DNA from: Arthrobacter dokdonellae
Lineage (GTDB): Bacteria > Actinomycetota > Actinomycetes > Actinomycetales > Micrococcaceae
NCBI RefSeq assembly: GCF_003268655.1
Contig: NZ_CP029643.1
Span: 107,633 to 171,632, forward strand
DNA length: 64,000 bases
Reading direction: 5' to 3'
A model generated the notes under the pieces. It was not told the DNA's origin. It searched no databases and worked only from the letters and a program-made list of their open reading frames with translations. Position numbers and translations under genes: made by a program. How positions within the stretch are numbered: the stretch's first letter is position 1; every line of letters begins with the position of its first letter. Shown here one piece after another: positions 34,284 to 44,194 of this stretch.

Positions 34284-35675
34284 AACTACTTTACCGGCTT
34301 TTACCCGACTGTCCGAGTGGATGGCGCCGGGGACGGCATCGTGTCCCAGGCCGGCGGGGCGATCCTGGCCTCGATGCTCCGGGGCTCCGGCCTTGGCGCC
34401 GGCCTGTCGGAAGCGCTGGGACCGTGGCGCAAGCCCTTCGCCCGGCACGACCCGGGAAAGATCCTCACGGACCTGGCCTTGTCGCTGGCCACGGGTGGGG
34501 ACGCCGTGTCGGATGTGGACCGGCTCCGCAACCAGCCCGAGGTGTACGGGCTCGTCGCGTCCGACCCGACGATCAGCCGGCTGGTTAAGGTCTTGTCAAC
34601 GGTCAAGCCGGCACAGGCGTTGGCCGTAGTCAATGAGGCCCGCGCCAAGGCCCGTGCCCATGTGTGGGCGCACGCCGAGGAGGATTCCCCGCTGCACGGC
34701 GTCAGCGCGGAGAATCCCCTCACCATCGACATCGATGCGTCGCTGCTGAATTCTCACTCGGAGAAGGAAGACGCACGTCCGACGTGGAAGAAGGGTTTCG
34801 GCTTCCACCCGTTGTGTTCCTTCGTGGACCACGGCCTGTCGGGGACCGGGGAGCCGTTGGTGACGCTGCTGCGGCCCGGTAATGCCGGATCCAACACGGC
34901 CACCGACCATATTCAGGTCGTCAGGGACTCCCTGAAGCAGCTCCCGGAAGGGTACCGGGCCGGGCGGAAGATCATGATCCGCACCGATTCCGCGGGCGGC
35001 ACGCACGACTTCCTGAACTGGCTCACCGCCAAGCACCGCAACTTTTCCTACTCCGTCGGGTTCACCATCACCGACGCCGTGGCCAAGATGCTGCCCCTGA
35101 TCCCCAAGACGGGGTGGACCAGGGCCTACGACAGCGACGGGTTTGAACGCGACGGCGCCTGGGTCGCCGACATCACCGGGATGCTGGACCTCGCGGCCTG
35201 GCCGAAGGGGATGCGGGTCATTGTCCGCAAGGAAGTCCCGCACGTGGGGGCGCAGCTGCGGATCACCGACATCGACGGGCACCGCTACACGGCCATCGCA
35301 ACGAACCAAAAGAAGGGCCAGCTGGCCGTGCTGGAAGTCCGCCACCGGCTGCGGGCCCGGTGCGAGGACCGGATCCGCAACGCCAAGGACACCGGATTCG
35401 CGAACCTGCCCTTCAAGTCCTTCGCCGCCAACGAGCTCTGGTGCCATGTGGTCATGCTCGCCGCCGAGATCATGGCCTGGACCCAGATGGTCGCGTTCAC
35501 CGGGACGAAGGCCAGGCGCTGGGAACCGAAAAAGCTCCGCGCCAGGCTGTTTGAAATCGCCGGCAGGATCGTCAGCCACGCCCGCCGAACCACCCTCCAC
35601 CTGGCCTCCACGGCACCGGACGTGCAACTCCTGATCAAAGGCATTAAACGCCTCGCGGCACTGAGCCCGCCATAA
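34284..35675 (+). CDS. IS1380 family transposase (copy B), exon 2
   Basis: About 463 aa of an IS1380 transposase starting NYFTGFYPTVRVDGAG. Catalytic acids lie in NPLTIDIDASLLNSHSEKED, GRKIMIRTDSAGGTHDFLNW and HRLRARCEDRIRNAKDTGFA. The likely start codon GTG (31731-31733, with AGGAG 10 bp ahead) is on the other side of the group II intron, so an intact protein needs intron splicing. An unspliced frame is open from 34203 but would begin in intron domain V. Otherwise full length. Confidence 0.88.
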   Translation, partial: NYFTGFYPTVRVDGAGDGIVSQAGGAILASMLRGSGLGAGLSEALGPWRKPFARHDPGKILTDLALSLATGGDAVSDVDRLRNQPEVYGLVASDPTISRLVKVLSTVKPAQALAVVNEARAKARAHVWAHAEEDSPLHGVSAENPLTIDIDASLLNSHSEKEDARPTWKKGFGFHPLCSFVDHGLSGTGEPLVTLLRPGNAGSNTATDHIQVVRDSLKQLPEGYRAGRKIMIRTDSAGGTHDFLNWLTAKHRNFSYSVGFTITDAVAKMLPLIPKTGWTRAYDSDGFERDGAWVADITGMLDLAAWPKGMRVIVRKEVPHVGAQLRITDIDGHRYTAIATNQKKGQLAVLEVRHRLRARCEDRIRNAKDTGFANLPFKSFAANELWCHVVMLAAEIMAWTQMVAFTGTKARRWEPKKLRARLFEIAGRIVSHARRTTLHLASTAPDVQLLIKGIKRLAALSPP

Positions 35676-35859
35676 CCGGGACCGCCACCCGCCCAAACCC
35701 ATTCAGAAAACACCAGCACCGCCGTGACCGGCGTGGAACCCGTCACCACCAACCGCCACGGCAGCGGCCACGTTGTCACACCCACATGCCAAAATCAGAA
35801 CCATCAGGCAGCCGGTAAGCCCTGATCCACGAAAATCCCCGAGTCATGAAAAATCGAGG

Positions 35860-36690
35860 CTAACGCTGCGAACGCTTACAGAAGTACTGGGGAAAAATAA
35901 GATTGTAGATGTCCCCACCCCTATCGATAACCGGCCTGGGGCAGACGGCGGGCTCTGGGCTTCGCAAATGATCGATAAGTATTCCGGCGCTGACGATCGC
36001 CTTTCCGTCACATCATTGGTGATGATGACGAATCATGCTCGTGGCAAGTCTGAGTTCAACTATGACGATGTCACCATGATCGCGCAGCTGATGACCGAAA
36101 ATTTTGCCGTTGTCGCAAACGCGGACTCGGCCTATCGTGACCTGCCGTCGGTCCTCGAGGCGGTCGTTTCCAACCCGGGGTCGGTACCCGTTGGCGCTGC
36201 ATCGGATGATCAAATGCCCTTCGCGTTGCTGGTTGAAGCTGCGGGCGGTGACGCGTCCAAAATCAACTTTGTGGCCTACGAGGGTGGCGGGGAACAATCC
36301 ACCGCTCTGCTTTCCGGAGACATAGACGTCGCTATTGCTGGCAGCAGCGAATTGCTTCCCCTCATCACATCTGGGGATCTCAAAGCTCTGGCTGTAGTGG
36401 GCAAGGAGCGTTACGAAAAGCTGAGCGATGTTCCGACTACAACTGAGCTGGGTTATGACGTCACGATCGCAAACTGGCGCGGGATTTACGGCCCCCCTAA
36501 CATGCCTGATTACGCCGTCAAGTACTGGCAGAACGCGATTAAGGAAGCACTCGAGACAAAGGAATGGCGTGATGCCGCGGAGAAGAACCAGTGGGTAACG
36601 AGCTACCGGACCGGTGAGGATCTCAATACCTTTCTGAAGGAAACGAACCAGCAGGTGACCGATGCCTTCACGAAAATTGAGAAGGGGTGA
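35860..36690 (+). pseudogene. tctC: TctC substrate-binding protein, 3' fragment
   Basis: The remaining 275 codons of tctC after the IS1380 insertion, in frame with the 5' part once the element and one CTAA are removed (FDL then TLRTLTEVLG). Family features: NRPGADGGLWASQMI, VVSNPGSVPVGAASDDQMPF, GDIDVAIAGSSELLPLI, LKALAVVGKERYEKLSDVPT and the C-terminal helix. It would bind a carboxylate and present it to TctBA. Its stop overlaps the tctB start (GTGA). The fragment could be expressed from the IS but has no signal peptide. Confidence 0.9.
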
Positions 36691-37250
36691 CCACAGCAGT
36701 GTCAGCTGAAAAGACCACCGCTTTATCCCGTAGGCGCTCCGACTTGCTGTGTGGACTCGGCGTGCTTGTTGCGGGCTCACTTCTACTTGTCAGCGCGCTC
36801 GGCATAGACACTACTGTTGGGACTAAAGCGGGAATTGGTCCGGGGACGTTGCCTGTTGCCCTAGCGACCCTGCTTATGGCCGGCGGTGCCGTGCTTCTCT
36901 TCGCCGGTATTCGGACGGCGCGGGCGTCCCACACCGGTACGCAAACATTTTCCCAAGCCGAAAGCGACGTAGAAGCGCTTTTGAAGGAGTCCGAACCACC
37001 CGTCCCGCTAAAGAAACTCCTTGTCATGGTCCTCCTCTTTGTCGGCTATGCTTTCGCCTTTATCCCTCTGGGTTACGTGCTGTCGACGGCGGTTTTTCTC
37101 GGGATCGTAGTTACTGTCATCGACCCGGCTAAATGGAAGCGGAACGTGCTGTTCGCCATAGGCTTCTCAGCCATTGTTTATCTGGGTTTCACCCAACTCC
37201 TCCGCGTACCGCTTCCTGTAGGCGTGCTCGGACTACCGGTAGGAGGCTGA
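36687..37250 (+). CDS. tctB: Tripartite tricarboxylate transporter small membrane subunit
   Basis: A 187-aa protein with four hydrophobic segments (LCGLGVLVAGSLLLVSALGI, LPVALATLLMAGGAVLLFAG, LLVMVLLFVGYAFAFIPLG and the last at FAIGFSAIVYLGFTQLL) as in TctB. The GTG start overlaps the tctC stop; the stop abuts the tctA ATG. It pairs with TctA to take up a carboxylate. Without an intact TctC the system is probably inactive. Confidence 0.85.
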   Translation: MTTAVSAEKTTALSRRRSDLLCGLGVLVAGSLLLVSALGIDTTVGTKAGIGPGTLPVALATLLMAGGAVLLFAGIRTARASHTGTQTFSQAESDVEALLKESEPPVPLKKLLVMVLLFVGYAFAFIPLGYVLSTAVFLGIVVTVIDPAKWKRNVLFAIGFSAIVYLGFTQLLRVPLPVGVLGLPVGG

Positions 37251-38783
37251 ATGGACGCGTTCGGTTCTCTCCTAGCTGGCCTCGGGTCTGCAGTAACCCC
37301 GACCAATCTGATGTTCGTTTTCCTGGGCGTTCTCATCGGCACAATCGTCGGAGTGCTCCCTGGACTCGGTCCCATCACGGCCATTGCACTTTTGATTCCG
37401 CTTACATTCGGTCTCGAACCCACTAGCGGCCTGATACTGCTTTCAGGTGTTTACTACGGTGCGATGTACGGCGGATCAATTACTTCCATACTCATACGAA
37501 CACCCGGCGAGGTGGCATCAGCTGTCACAGCGCTCGACGGCCATCAGATGGCCAAAAAGGGACACGCTGGTCCTGCCCTGGCCACCGCCGCCGTCGGTTC
37601 GTTCATTGGCGGCACATTAGCCGTCATCGGTCTAGTTTTTCTGTCTCCGGCTCTGGTCACCCTCGCCACAACGTTCGGAGCCGCTGAATACACTGTTTTG
37701 CTCCTCGGAGCACTTGCACTCACGGCATCCTTGATGAGTGGGTCTAAGCTGAAGGCCGGTATCTCCGTGCTTATCGGAATGTCATTCGGCGTGGTCGGGC
37801 TCGATCCGCAAAACGGAGTGGAACGTTGGACCGGAGGGGCTATCGAGCTTTCCGACGGTATCGACATCGCTCTAGTTGCCATGGCCCTTTTCGCCGTGCC
37901 AGAGGCGCTTCGTCACCTCGCAGTCGGTGACCGGAAGCCCTCGTCTACGACGCATATCCAACGGGCTTGGATGAATAAGGAAGACCTTCGCCTATCAGTG
38001 GGACCTTACGCCCGAGGATCCGTAGTTGGATTCTTGGCCGGAGTGATACCTGGCCTCGGACCGACACTTGGCTCGTTTGCCTCCTACTCATTGGAACGAA
38101 GTGTTGCCCGGGGCGAGCGGAAAAAACTCTTTGGCAAGGGAGCAATTGAAGGGGTCGCCGGTCCTGAGACTGCAAACAACGCTGCAGTCGGCGGTGCCAT
38201 GGTTCCCATGCTGGCTTTAGCGATACCAGGATCGGCGACAACGGCGCTTCTTCTTTTCGTTTACCAGATGTATGGGTTGCAGCCGGGACCTCAACTTTTC
38301 GTGAACGATGGTCCACTCGTTTGGACGATCGTCGCGTCGATGCTGATAGGTAACGCCATGCTGCTGGCGTTGAACATGCCGATGGTTCGCATCTTCACGC
38401 CAATGCTGAAAGCACCACCGCCGCTGCTTTACGGCGGAGTATTGGCATTTGTGATGCTGGGCGCGTATGCCCTGACATTCAGCTTCTATTCACTGTTGCT
38501 GCTTATCGCCATAGGCTTGCTCGGCTACGTAATGCAGGAGAACGATTTCCCGCTCACGCCGGCAATCCTGGCAGCCGTACTGCTTCCCATGCTCGAGGTG
38601 AATCTCCGTAGATCCCTACTCGTATCAGACGGCGACTGGACAACGTTCATTAGCAGGCCCTTGTCGCTCATCTTAATCATCGTCATCGCGCTCGGCACGA
38701 TTGTGCCGTTCATCATCAGGACAATACGCGCAAGGTATCAAACCCCTGCAGCGGAACCGACCAGAATAGACGCCTTGAGTTAG
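37251..38783 (+). CDS. tctA: Tripartite tricarboxylate transporter large membrane subunit
   Basis: A 510-aa, about 12-helix TctA protein. Signature parts: FLGVLIGTIVGVLPGLGPIT, SGVYYGAMYGGSITSILIRT, a second inverted-repeat motif FLAGVIPGLGPTLGSFASYS, and GPETANNAAVGGAMVPMLAL. These paired glycine/proline motifs form the substrate path. It starts one base after the tctB stop. Intact; substrate could be citrate, tartrate, a dicarboxylate or a branched acid from the neighbouring pathways. Confidence 0.93.
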   Translation: MDAFGSLLAGLGSAVTPTNLMFVFLGVLIGTIVGVLPGLGPITAIALLIPLTFGLEPTSGLILLSGVYYGAMYGGSITSILIRTPGEVASAVTALDGHQMAKKGHAGPALATAAVGSFIGGTLAVIGLVFLSPALVTLATTFGAAEYTVLLLGALALTASLMSGSKLKAGISVLIGMSFGVVGLDPQNGVERWTGGAIELSDGIDIALVAMALFAVPEALRHLAVGDRKPSSTTHIQRAWMNKEDLRLSVGPYARGSVVGFLAGVIPGLGPTLGSFASYSLERSVARGERKKLFGKGAIEGVAGPETANNAAVGGAMVPMLALAIPGSATTALLLFVYQMYGLQPGPQLFVNDGPLVWTIVASMLIGNAMLLALNMPMVRIFTPMLKAPPPLLYGGVLAFVMLGAYALTFSFYSLLLLIAIGLLGYVMQENDFPLTPAILAAVLLPMLEVNLRRSLLVSDGDWTTFISRPLSLILIIVIALGTIVPFIIRTIRARYQTPAAEPTRIDALS

Positions 38784-38845
38784 GGGGCGACTTCTCATCT
38801 AGTTGGACCCCGTCTCGGTCAGGCAGTCCCCACGGTGGGACACAT

Positions 38846-38902
38846 GAAGACCTCTTAGATTCAGTTGGTAGTTTATGGCAACCACCAATCTAAGAGGTCT
38901 TC
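38846..38902. repeat. 16-bp perfect inverted repeat after tctA
   Basis: GAAGACCTCTTAGATT (38846-38861) and its exact inverse (38887-38902) with a 25-bp loop. No T-run follows, so a rho-independent terminator is not convincing. An ATG in the loop opens a 28-codon frame. It could be an IS end or hairpin terminator for the tct operon; it lies 60 bp before the IS21 element. Confidence 0.5.
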
Positions 38903-39101
38903 CCTACTGGCGATGTCACCAACGTCTTGGCGGCTTGCGCCACGTGGCAAATTCGGCCTGATGGTACGGGCGGTCCGGGTAGGTGGTACCGCTGGTTTCG
39001 GGGACCCGGTACTGGCCAGGAGCGGCTGGGTTTGATTTCTGGCCAGGACCGGGTGGTGGCCGTCGCCGGTAGGGTCGGCGGTCTTTTGTCGGGTGGTGTG
39101 G

Positions 39102-39869
39102 TTATTCCCAGTGGTCCTGGGTTGCGCGGGCTTCTTGGGCGTGGAGTCGGCGCATGTCGATGTCGCCGAGGTTGATCGTGCGGGCCCGGCTGGCGAGCCG
39201 GTTCACGATGGAATCGGCGGCGACTTTCTCCGGCAGGCTCTCGACCCAGTAGCGGGGGCCTGATTGGCTGGCGATCATGGTGGGCAGGCGTTGGTCCCTG
39301 TTGACCAGGATCGTGAAGAGGTCGTTCGCGGCGGTCTCGTCGATGCCGATGGTGAGGAAATCGTCGAGTATGAGCAGATCCACCTCACTGAGCTTGTTGA
39401 GCAGGTTTTGGTGGGCGATCCTGTCGCCGCGGGCGATGACCAGCTCACGGGCCAGTTCGTCCATGCGGGTGTAGTGGACCGTGTGTTCGGCGTGGCAGGC
39501 CGCGATCCCGATGGCGCAGGCGATATAGGTTTTCCCGGCCCCGGTGGGGGAAATCAACAGCAGGTTCGTGGGATCCGCACCCCAGTCATGGGCCGCGTAT
39601 CTTTGCATTCTTACCGATGTGACGCCGCGGTCGGGCAGGTACCGGATTTCCTCGATCGATGCGTGCGGGATCGGGAACCGGGCCTTGCCGATGAGCTTGT
39701 CAATGCGATTGGCACGCCGGATTTCCAGGGCCTCGTCAACGGCGGTGAGGAACAAGTCTTCCGGTGTCCGGGAGTCATTGCCGTCGTCCTTGAGGAGCCC
39801 CTCAAGCTGGAGCGCGACCTGGGTCATGCGCAGGGTCCGGAATTTCTCATAGTCAGCACTGGTGAACAT
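39102..39869 (-). CDS. istB: IS21 family helper ATPase IstB
   Basis: A 255-aa DnaC-like AAA+ ATPase. Walker A is in LLLISPTGAGKTYIACAIG, Walker B in SEVDLLILDDFLTIG, and the sensor region has SQSGPRYWVESLPEKVAADS. IstB directs IstA to target DNA. It is 6 bp after the istA stop, the normal order istA-istB. It looks intact although its partner is broken. Confidence 0.93.
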   Translation of the reverse strand: MFTSADYEKFRTLRMTQVALQLEGLLKDDGNDSRTPEDLFLTAVDEALEIRRANRIDKLIGKARFPIPHASIEEIRYLPDRGVTSVRMQRYAAHDWGADPTNLLLISPTGAGKTYIACAIGIAACHAEHTVHYTRMDELARELVIARGDRIAHQNLLNKLSEVDLLILDDFLTIGIDETAANDLFTILVNRDQRLPTMIASQSGPRYWVESLPEKVAADSIVNRLASRARTINLGDIDMRRLHAQEARATQDHWE

Positions 39870-39875
39870 TGCCGG

Positions 39876-40448
39876 TTACCGGCCTTCCTGGTAGTAGTCG
39901 GCGCCGCGGACAAACACGTCGCTGGTGTTACCGGAGTGGGTGTTGGCCGTTTCTTTCTTCGTGTTGGGTGCCGCCGGCAGTGGCGGCGCCGCTTGTTGGC
40001 TGTCGCTGTTCATCGAGGCCATCAGCCGTTTGAGTGTGGTGTAGGTCGGATACCCGTGTTGGTTGAGTATTTGCTGGCAGGTCGCTTCCAAGCGCTGCCT
40101 GTTGTTCTTGCCCAGGCCGCCGAGGATGTTCTGGCAGTCCAGGAAGGCCTGGGCCGGAATTTTCGCTCGTTCAAGGATCGCCGTGATCACCGTGACGGTC
40201 GCCGGACCGAAGGGGCGGGCACGGTCCAGGAACCATTTCGGGGACCATAACCCGTCGATGTCCTGGTGCTGCTTGGGAACGTGCTCGGCCAGGGTCGAGT
40301 ATTGGCCCTTGCGGCCGTGCTTGCGCGGATGCTCACAGGCCACCGCCTCGCCGTCAAAGACCGTGACCTTCACGCCGGTCAGGCGGACCTTCAGAATCCT
40401 GCCCGTGAGTTTGTAGGGCACCGAGTAGTGCTGGTAATCGGCGGTGAC
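39876..40448 (-). pseudogene. istA: IS21 transposase IstA, 3' fragment
   Basis: The last 190 codons of IstA: VTADYQHYSVPYKLTGRILK, then GEAVACEHPRKHGRKGQYST and AFLDCQNILGGLGKNNRQRL, a C-terminal region of IS21 transposases. It continues in frame from the 5' fragment at 44195 when the Tn554-like unit is removed (NYH joined to VTADY). No start codon of its own at the junction. Confidence 0.88.
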
Positions 40449-40498
40449 ATGTTCTCTGAACTCGAATGAGTCATATATATCATCGCGAATCGCCGGCG

Positions 40499-42958
40499 TC
40501 AGCCAGCGGGCTGGTGGCCGATGGTCGGGATGCCGAGGGCGACGGATGTGTTGGTGCGCCGTTGCACTTGGGCCAGTTTGTCTTCGGCGCCGGCGAGACT
40601 GACTTCGAGGCCTTCGACTTCACCGAGCCAGCCTTGCTCATGGGCTTCGACGACGCGGGCTTTGAGGTTGTCGCGGATCTCGAGTAGGCGGGTCTGCTGG
40701 TTCGGATCGGGCCAGAGCAGGGAGCAGCGGATGCAGGCGTGTTCGTGGATGCAGTTGCTGCCGAACGCGCGGCCGCAGGTCCCGACCGATACCTTGCGGC
40801 GTTGGAAATGGCCAAGGAATTGCTGCCACTCGTCGTCGGTGGGCTCGCGGTATTCCTCGCTCGGTCGCAGGGCGCGGCGCCGGGCTATAAACGCCCGGTG
40901 GGCGGTGATCGTTTCCTCTGGATAGACGGCCTTGTATCCCATGGTGACGCCGATGTCCTGGTGGCCGGCGATGACCTGCGCGATGTGCGGCGGAAGCCCG
41001 TTCATGATTGCATCGGTGATGAAGATCCTGCGGAAATCATGCGGGGTGAACCGGAGCGGCTGCCCGTCATCAGGGCCTGTCAGGCCGGTGCGTGCCAGCG
41101 CTTCGTCGAGCAGGGTGGAGACAAATCGTGCGGTAATGGCACGGTGTTCGCCGTTGACGAGGTGTTGGAACAGGAGCGGGGCAGGTCGGCGCCAAACCAG
41201 TTCGTGTTCGTCTCTGGCGCTGACCAGGGGGATGGTGCCCTCGGGTTTGCGGTGGCGGCTGATGATCGTGGAAAGCACCTCGGCCAGTTCGGGGCTGACC
41301 ACCAGCAACCGTTCGGTGTCGGTTTTAGACGGGGCGATCTGCAAGAGCGGAACGAGTTCCCCACTGTCCGGCAGCCGGTATTGGATCAGGCTGTGGTGGC
41401 TGATCTCAAGCAGTTCCTCGATGCGGACGCCGGTGTGCCGCAGCACCTCGATGACCGCCCACGCCCAAAATGCATGGTCTTCATCGCGGTTGAGCAGGGT
41501 TTTTTTGGCGGTGTCCGGGTTGGTGACCCAGACGTTGGCCTGCGTGCCGTGCGGACGTTTAATCCTGGTCATGGTGATGCCGTCGGAGGTGAACGGTTCG
41601 CCGGGCGCGGCGCGTAGCCCGGCGGCGAGGAGCGCTGTTGATTGACGGCGCCAGGTGGTGGTGGAGTTGGTCAATACGGGCATTACCGGCAATCGGGAGC
41701 GGGTGCGGCTGTCCATGCGCGCCTTGCGGTGCCGCACCATTTTCCGGCGTGACAGATCGTCCTGGCTGATAGGACACGGTGCCACCCATGGGGCCCACCG
41801 GCTAGGGTCTTCTAATGCCCACTGGGACAGGTCGAGGTAGAACGCCCGGACCGCTGCCAGAATATCCAGGTGCGACAGTCGCTCGGTCTCGATCTGGATT
41901 TCCTTGCCGTCGCGGACAATGGTGCGAATTTTGGTGCTCAGTCGTCGCTTCCACGCCCCGGCAATATTGCGGGGTAGGTTCAACGATTCGATGCCCTGGT
42001 GGTGGCGTTCCAGGTCGGCCCAGAAGCAGCGGACCAGCGCGTAGGCCAGCGACAGCAGTGTGGAGTAGTCGACGGACGGCTGCCGCTCACGCAGGTAGTC
42101 GACCAGCAGGTCGCGTATTGGGATGCAGGCAATGTTGTAGCGGTCGACGAGTTGTTCGACGGTGCGTTGCCCGGTGCTGTGGATCTGTTTGAGGCTCGGT
42201 ACGTCTGCTGTAATGATCCCGGTTTGCCGCAGGACGCGGATGCTCGCCCCGGCTGAGGGTGCTTTGGCGCGAATCTCCTTCTCCAGGTCGATGACCTCGA
42301 GGACATCACCGACGGTGATGTCCTCGACTGTGCCGCCTTTTGCGGCGACGATCACGGCGCAACGAAACAGCACGTGCTTGCCCACGTCGGTGCCGACTGT
42401 CTCGTCACGCTCGCAGTGGTCGCCCAGCCGGGCGAATCCTTCACCGTCGCGGGTACGGGTCAGGTGACGGACCAGCTTGCGTTTCTTTCCTCCGGTCAGC
42501 AGCCACCGCAAGGACGGGCGAACCACATCGAGTCCGACGGCGATCAGGAAGGAACTGGTCATCACCTCCAGCCGGGAGGGCGAGTAGTCGCCGCGCTCAC
42601 GTAGCCACCGGGCGGGCAGCTCGGCCCAGTCGTCGCCCGCCGCGTCCGCTCCGCTGGCCAGCCATCGTTCCTGCCAGGTGTCGCCCGGGTGCTCTGACAA
42701 CCAGTCCAGGAGCATCAACAATCCGCGAAGGCCCAGCAGCCGCATCGATTTCGATACCGGGGCACACAGCGCTTCCGACGCCCGTTGATCCAAGGTCCGC
42801 CTGTCAACGCCGGTGGCCGGCCACCGATCGACGGTGGGCCTCGGGGGAAACCGTGCCCGCCATGCGGCCACGTCCCTGGTGTCATCCGACTGTGGTGGCC
42901 AGTCGCCGTTGGTGTCTTTGCTTTGTTCTGCCGGGGCCATAACGGCGCTGATGCTCAT
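40499..42958 (-). CDS. TnpB-like large tyrosine recombinase
   Basis: An 819-aa tyrosine recombinase. The catalytic domain is at about residues 490-700: Arg in RHTGVRIEELLEI, Lys in LQIAPSKTDTERLLVV, the H-x-x-R box in FTPHDFRRIFITDAI, His in VIAGHQDIGVTMGY with the nucleophile Tyr. A C-terminal part has a Cys/His cluster (VGTCGRAFGSNCIHEHACIR then C) and a long helix that could be a coiled coil (about 745-800). It starts by an ATGA overlap with the upstream recombinase. It is longer than Tn554 TnpB, and the helical end may stand in for the missing TnpC; that is inference. Confidence 0.85.
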   Translation of the reverse strand: MSISAVMAPAEQSKDTNGDWPPQSDDTRDVAAWRARFPPRPTVDRWPATGVDRRTLDQRASEALCAPVSKSMRLLGLRGLLMLLDWLSEHPGDTWQERWLASGADAAGDDWAELPARWLRERGDYSPSRLEVMTSSFLIAVGLDVVRPSLRWLLTGGKKRKLVRHLTRTRDGEGFARLGDHCERDETVGTDVGKHVLFRCAVIVAAKGGTVEDITVGDVLEVIDLEKEIRAKAPSAGASIRVLRQTGIITADVPSLKQIHSTGQRTVEQLVDRYNIACIPIRDLLVDYLRERQPSVDYSTLLSLAYALVRCFWADLERHHQGIESLNLPRNIAGAWKRRLSTKIRTIVRDGKEIQIETERLSHLDILAAVRAFYLDLSQWALEDPSRWAPWVAPCPISQDDLSRRKMVRHRKARMDSRTRSRLPVMPVLTNSTTTWRRQSTALLAAGLRAAPGEPFTSDGITMTRIKRPHGTQANVWVTNPDTAKKTLLNRDEDHAFWAWAVIEVLRHTGVRIEELLEISHHSLIQYRLPDSGELVPLLQIAPSKTDTERLLVVSPELAEVLSTIISRHRKPEGTIPLVSARDEHELVWRRPAPLLFQHLVNGEHRAITARFVSTLLDEALARTGLTGPDDGQPLRFTPHDFRRIFITDAIMNGLPPHIAQVIAGHQDIGVTMGYKAVYPEETITAHRAFIARRRALRPSEEYREPTDDEWQQFLGHFQRRKVSVGTCGRAFGSNCIHEHACIRCSLLWPDPNQQTRLLEIRDNLKARVVEAHEQGWLGEVEGLEVSLAGAEDKLAQVQRRTNTSVALGIPTIGHQPAG

Positions 42959-44163
42959 GGTGTGGCCTTTCCAAAGAGCACGGCGAGGGTTTCTGGCGAG
43001 TAGCCCGGCGCCGCCGGGGGCGGCTGCTCGATGCGGTCGCGGGCGGAGTGGTGCGCCAACACGCGGGCGATCACGTCCTCCTTTCGCGGCGTGATGTAAA
43101 TCTGGGTGGTCGTCAGCCGGGCATGACCAAGGACGTATTGCACGTCTGTGAGCGGCATCGAGGGGTCCTCGGCCATCCGGTAGGCAGCGGTGTGCCGAAG
43201 CGCGTGTAGCGTTGCTTCTTGGCCGGCCGCCTGGCCGGCACGCTCAAACATCCGGTGTGCCGCGTGGTAGGTCAATGGCCGCGCCGGCCGGTCCAGCGTC
43301 CACCACAACGGCTGCAGCGGACCCTGCCCGATCGCATCTTTCATCTCGACCTGATACAAACGTAGCCACACAAACGCGTCTGGTGACGCCGGCAATTCCT
43401 GCACTTCCCGGGTTCCCTTGCGCACCACCGTTATCAGTTGCCTTCCGGGGTCCACGCCTCCCTGAGTGGCCGATAACAACTCCGAGGCGCGCGCACCGGT
43501 AGACACGTAGAAGGCCACCATGGCGCGGTCCCTGTTCGAGCGCAACTTCGCGAAGATGTCGTCGAAAACCCGATCAGGGATGCTCCGTGGAATCCTGCGC
43601 TGCGGCTTGGGCCGGTACAAGCCCGACTTTTCCAGCCGGTAGGGATCCATAGGATTGTGATGGGCGTTCGCCCGTCCGGTGCGTCGGGACCGAGCAAGCG
43701 GGAACGGATTGACCAACGGGCCCGATCCGACATCGCGGTGGAAATCGTAGAAGCCCCGCAGCACCGTCTCGCTGTGGAGCCGGGCCGAAATTGAATACCC
43801 GCGGCCTTCCCGGGCCACTACCGCCAGCCAGCGGCAGAAATCCCGCGCCTCGATCCGGGATGCACGATCCCAGGCCACGCCAATCGCCCACAAGAAACGG
43901 AACCAGCGCAGCAGATCCATGCCATACGAGCGGACGGTTGCCTCGCTGCGCCCGGCCGCCAGCAGATCAGCGAAAAACGCCTCGACGGCATGGACTGTTC
44001 CGCCGTCCGCGCCCACCAGCCGATACGGCTCCCACCGCGACCCGGTTGCCTCCAGCGAACCGACCGCAGGCACACGCAGATATTCCAACTCCCTGGAACA
44101 ATCAGATTCTTCGACCATGATCCAAGACGCTATGTCCCCAGCTGACCCGTCCCTCTGCGACAT
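42955..44163 (-). CDS. TnpA-like tyrosine recombinase
   Basis: A 402-aa tyrosine recombinase/integrase with an N-terminal SAM-like DNA-binding part (VEAFFADLLAAGRSEATVRS, YGMDLLRWFRFLWAIG) and the catalytic set: Arg in STGARASELLSA, Lys in VVRKGTREVQELP, H-x-x-R in LHALRHTAAYRM, His in YVLGHARLTTTQIYI with Tyr. Start choice is uncertain (ATG 44163, TTG 44169 or ATG 44118). The gene begins close to the element's right end and overlaps the next recombinase by 4 bp, so both are made together. Confidence 0.85.
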   Translation of the reverse strand: MSQRDGSAGDIASWIMVEESDCSRELEYLRVPAVGSLEATGSRWEPYRLVGADGGTVHAVEAFFADLLAAGRSEATVRSYGMDLLRWFRFLWAIGVAWDRASRIEARDFCRWLAVVAREGRGYSISARLHSETVLRGFYDFHRDVGSGPLVNPFPLARSRRTGRANAHHNPMDPYRLEKSGLYRPKPQRRIPRSIPDRVFDDIFAKLRSNRDRAMVAFYVSTGARASELLSATQGGVDPGRQLITVVRKGTREVQELPASPDAFVWLRLYQVEMKDAIGQGPLQPLWWTLDRPARPLTYHAAHRMFERAGQAAGQEATLHALRHTAAYRMAEDPSMPLTDVQYVLGHARLTTTQIYITPRKEDVIARVLAHHSARDRIEQPPPAAPGYSPETLAVLFGKATP

Positions 44164-44194
44164 GCCCAAACCCGGCAGGCTGTTCAGTCAACAG

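Larger units (their letters stand above)
40449..44194 (-). mobile_element. Tn554-like element with two tyrosine recombinases
   Basis: About 3746 bp inserted in istA. The ends carry a short inverted repeat, (A)TGTTCTCTGAAC on the left and (C)TGTTGACTGAAC read inward on the right. Two overlapping recombinase genes, 402 and 819 aa, occupy nearly all of it, the arrangement of TnpA and TnpB of Tn554. No separate tnpC and no cargo gene are present. There is no target duplication, as expected for this recombination. The exact crossover bases are uncertain by a few bp. Confidence 0.8.
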
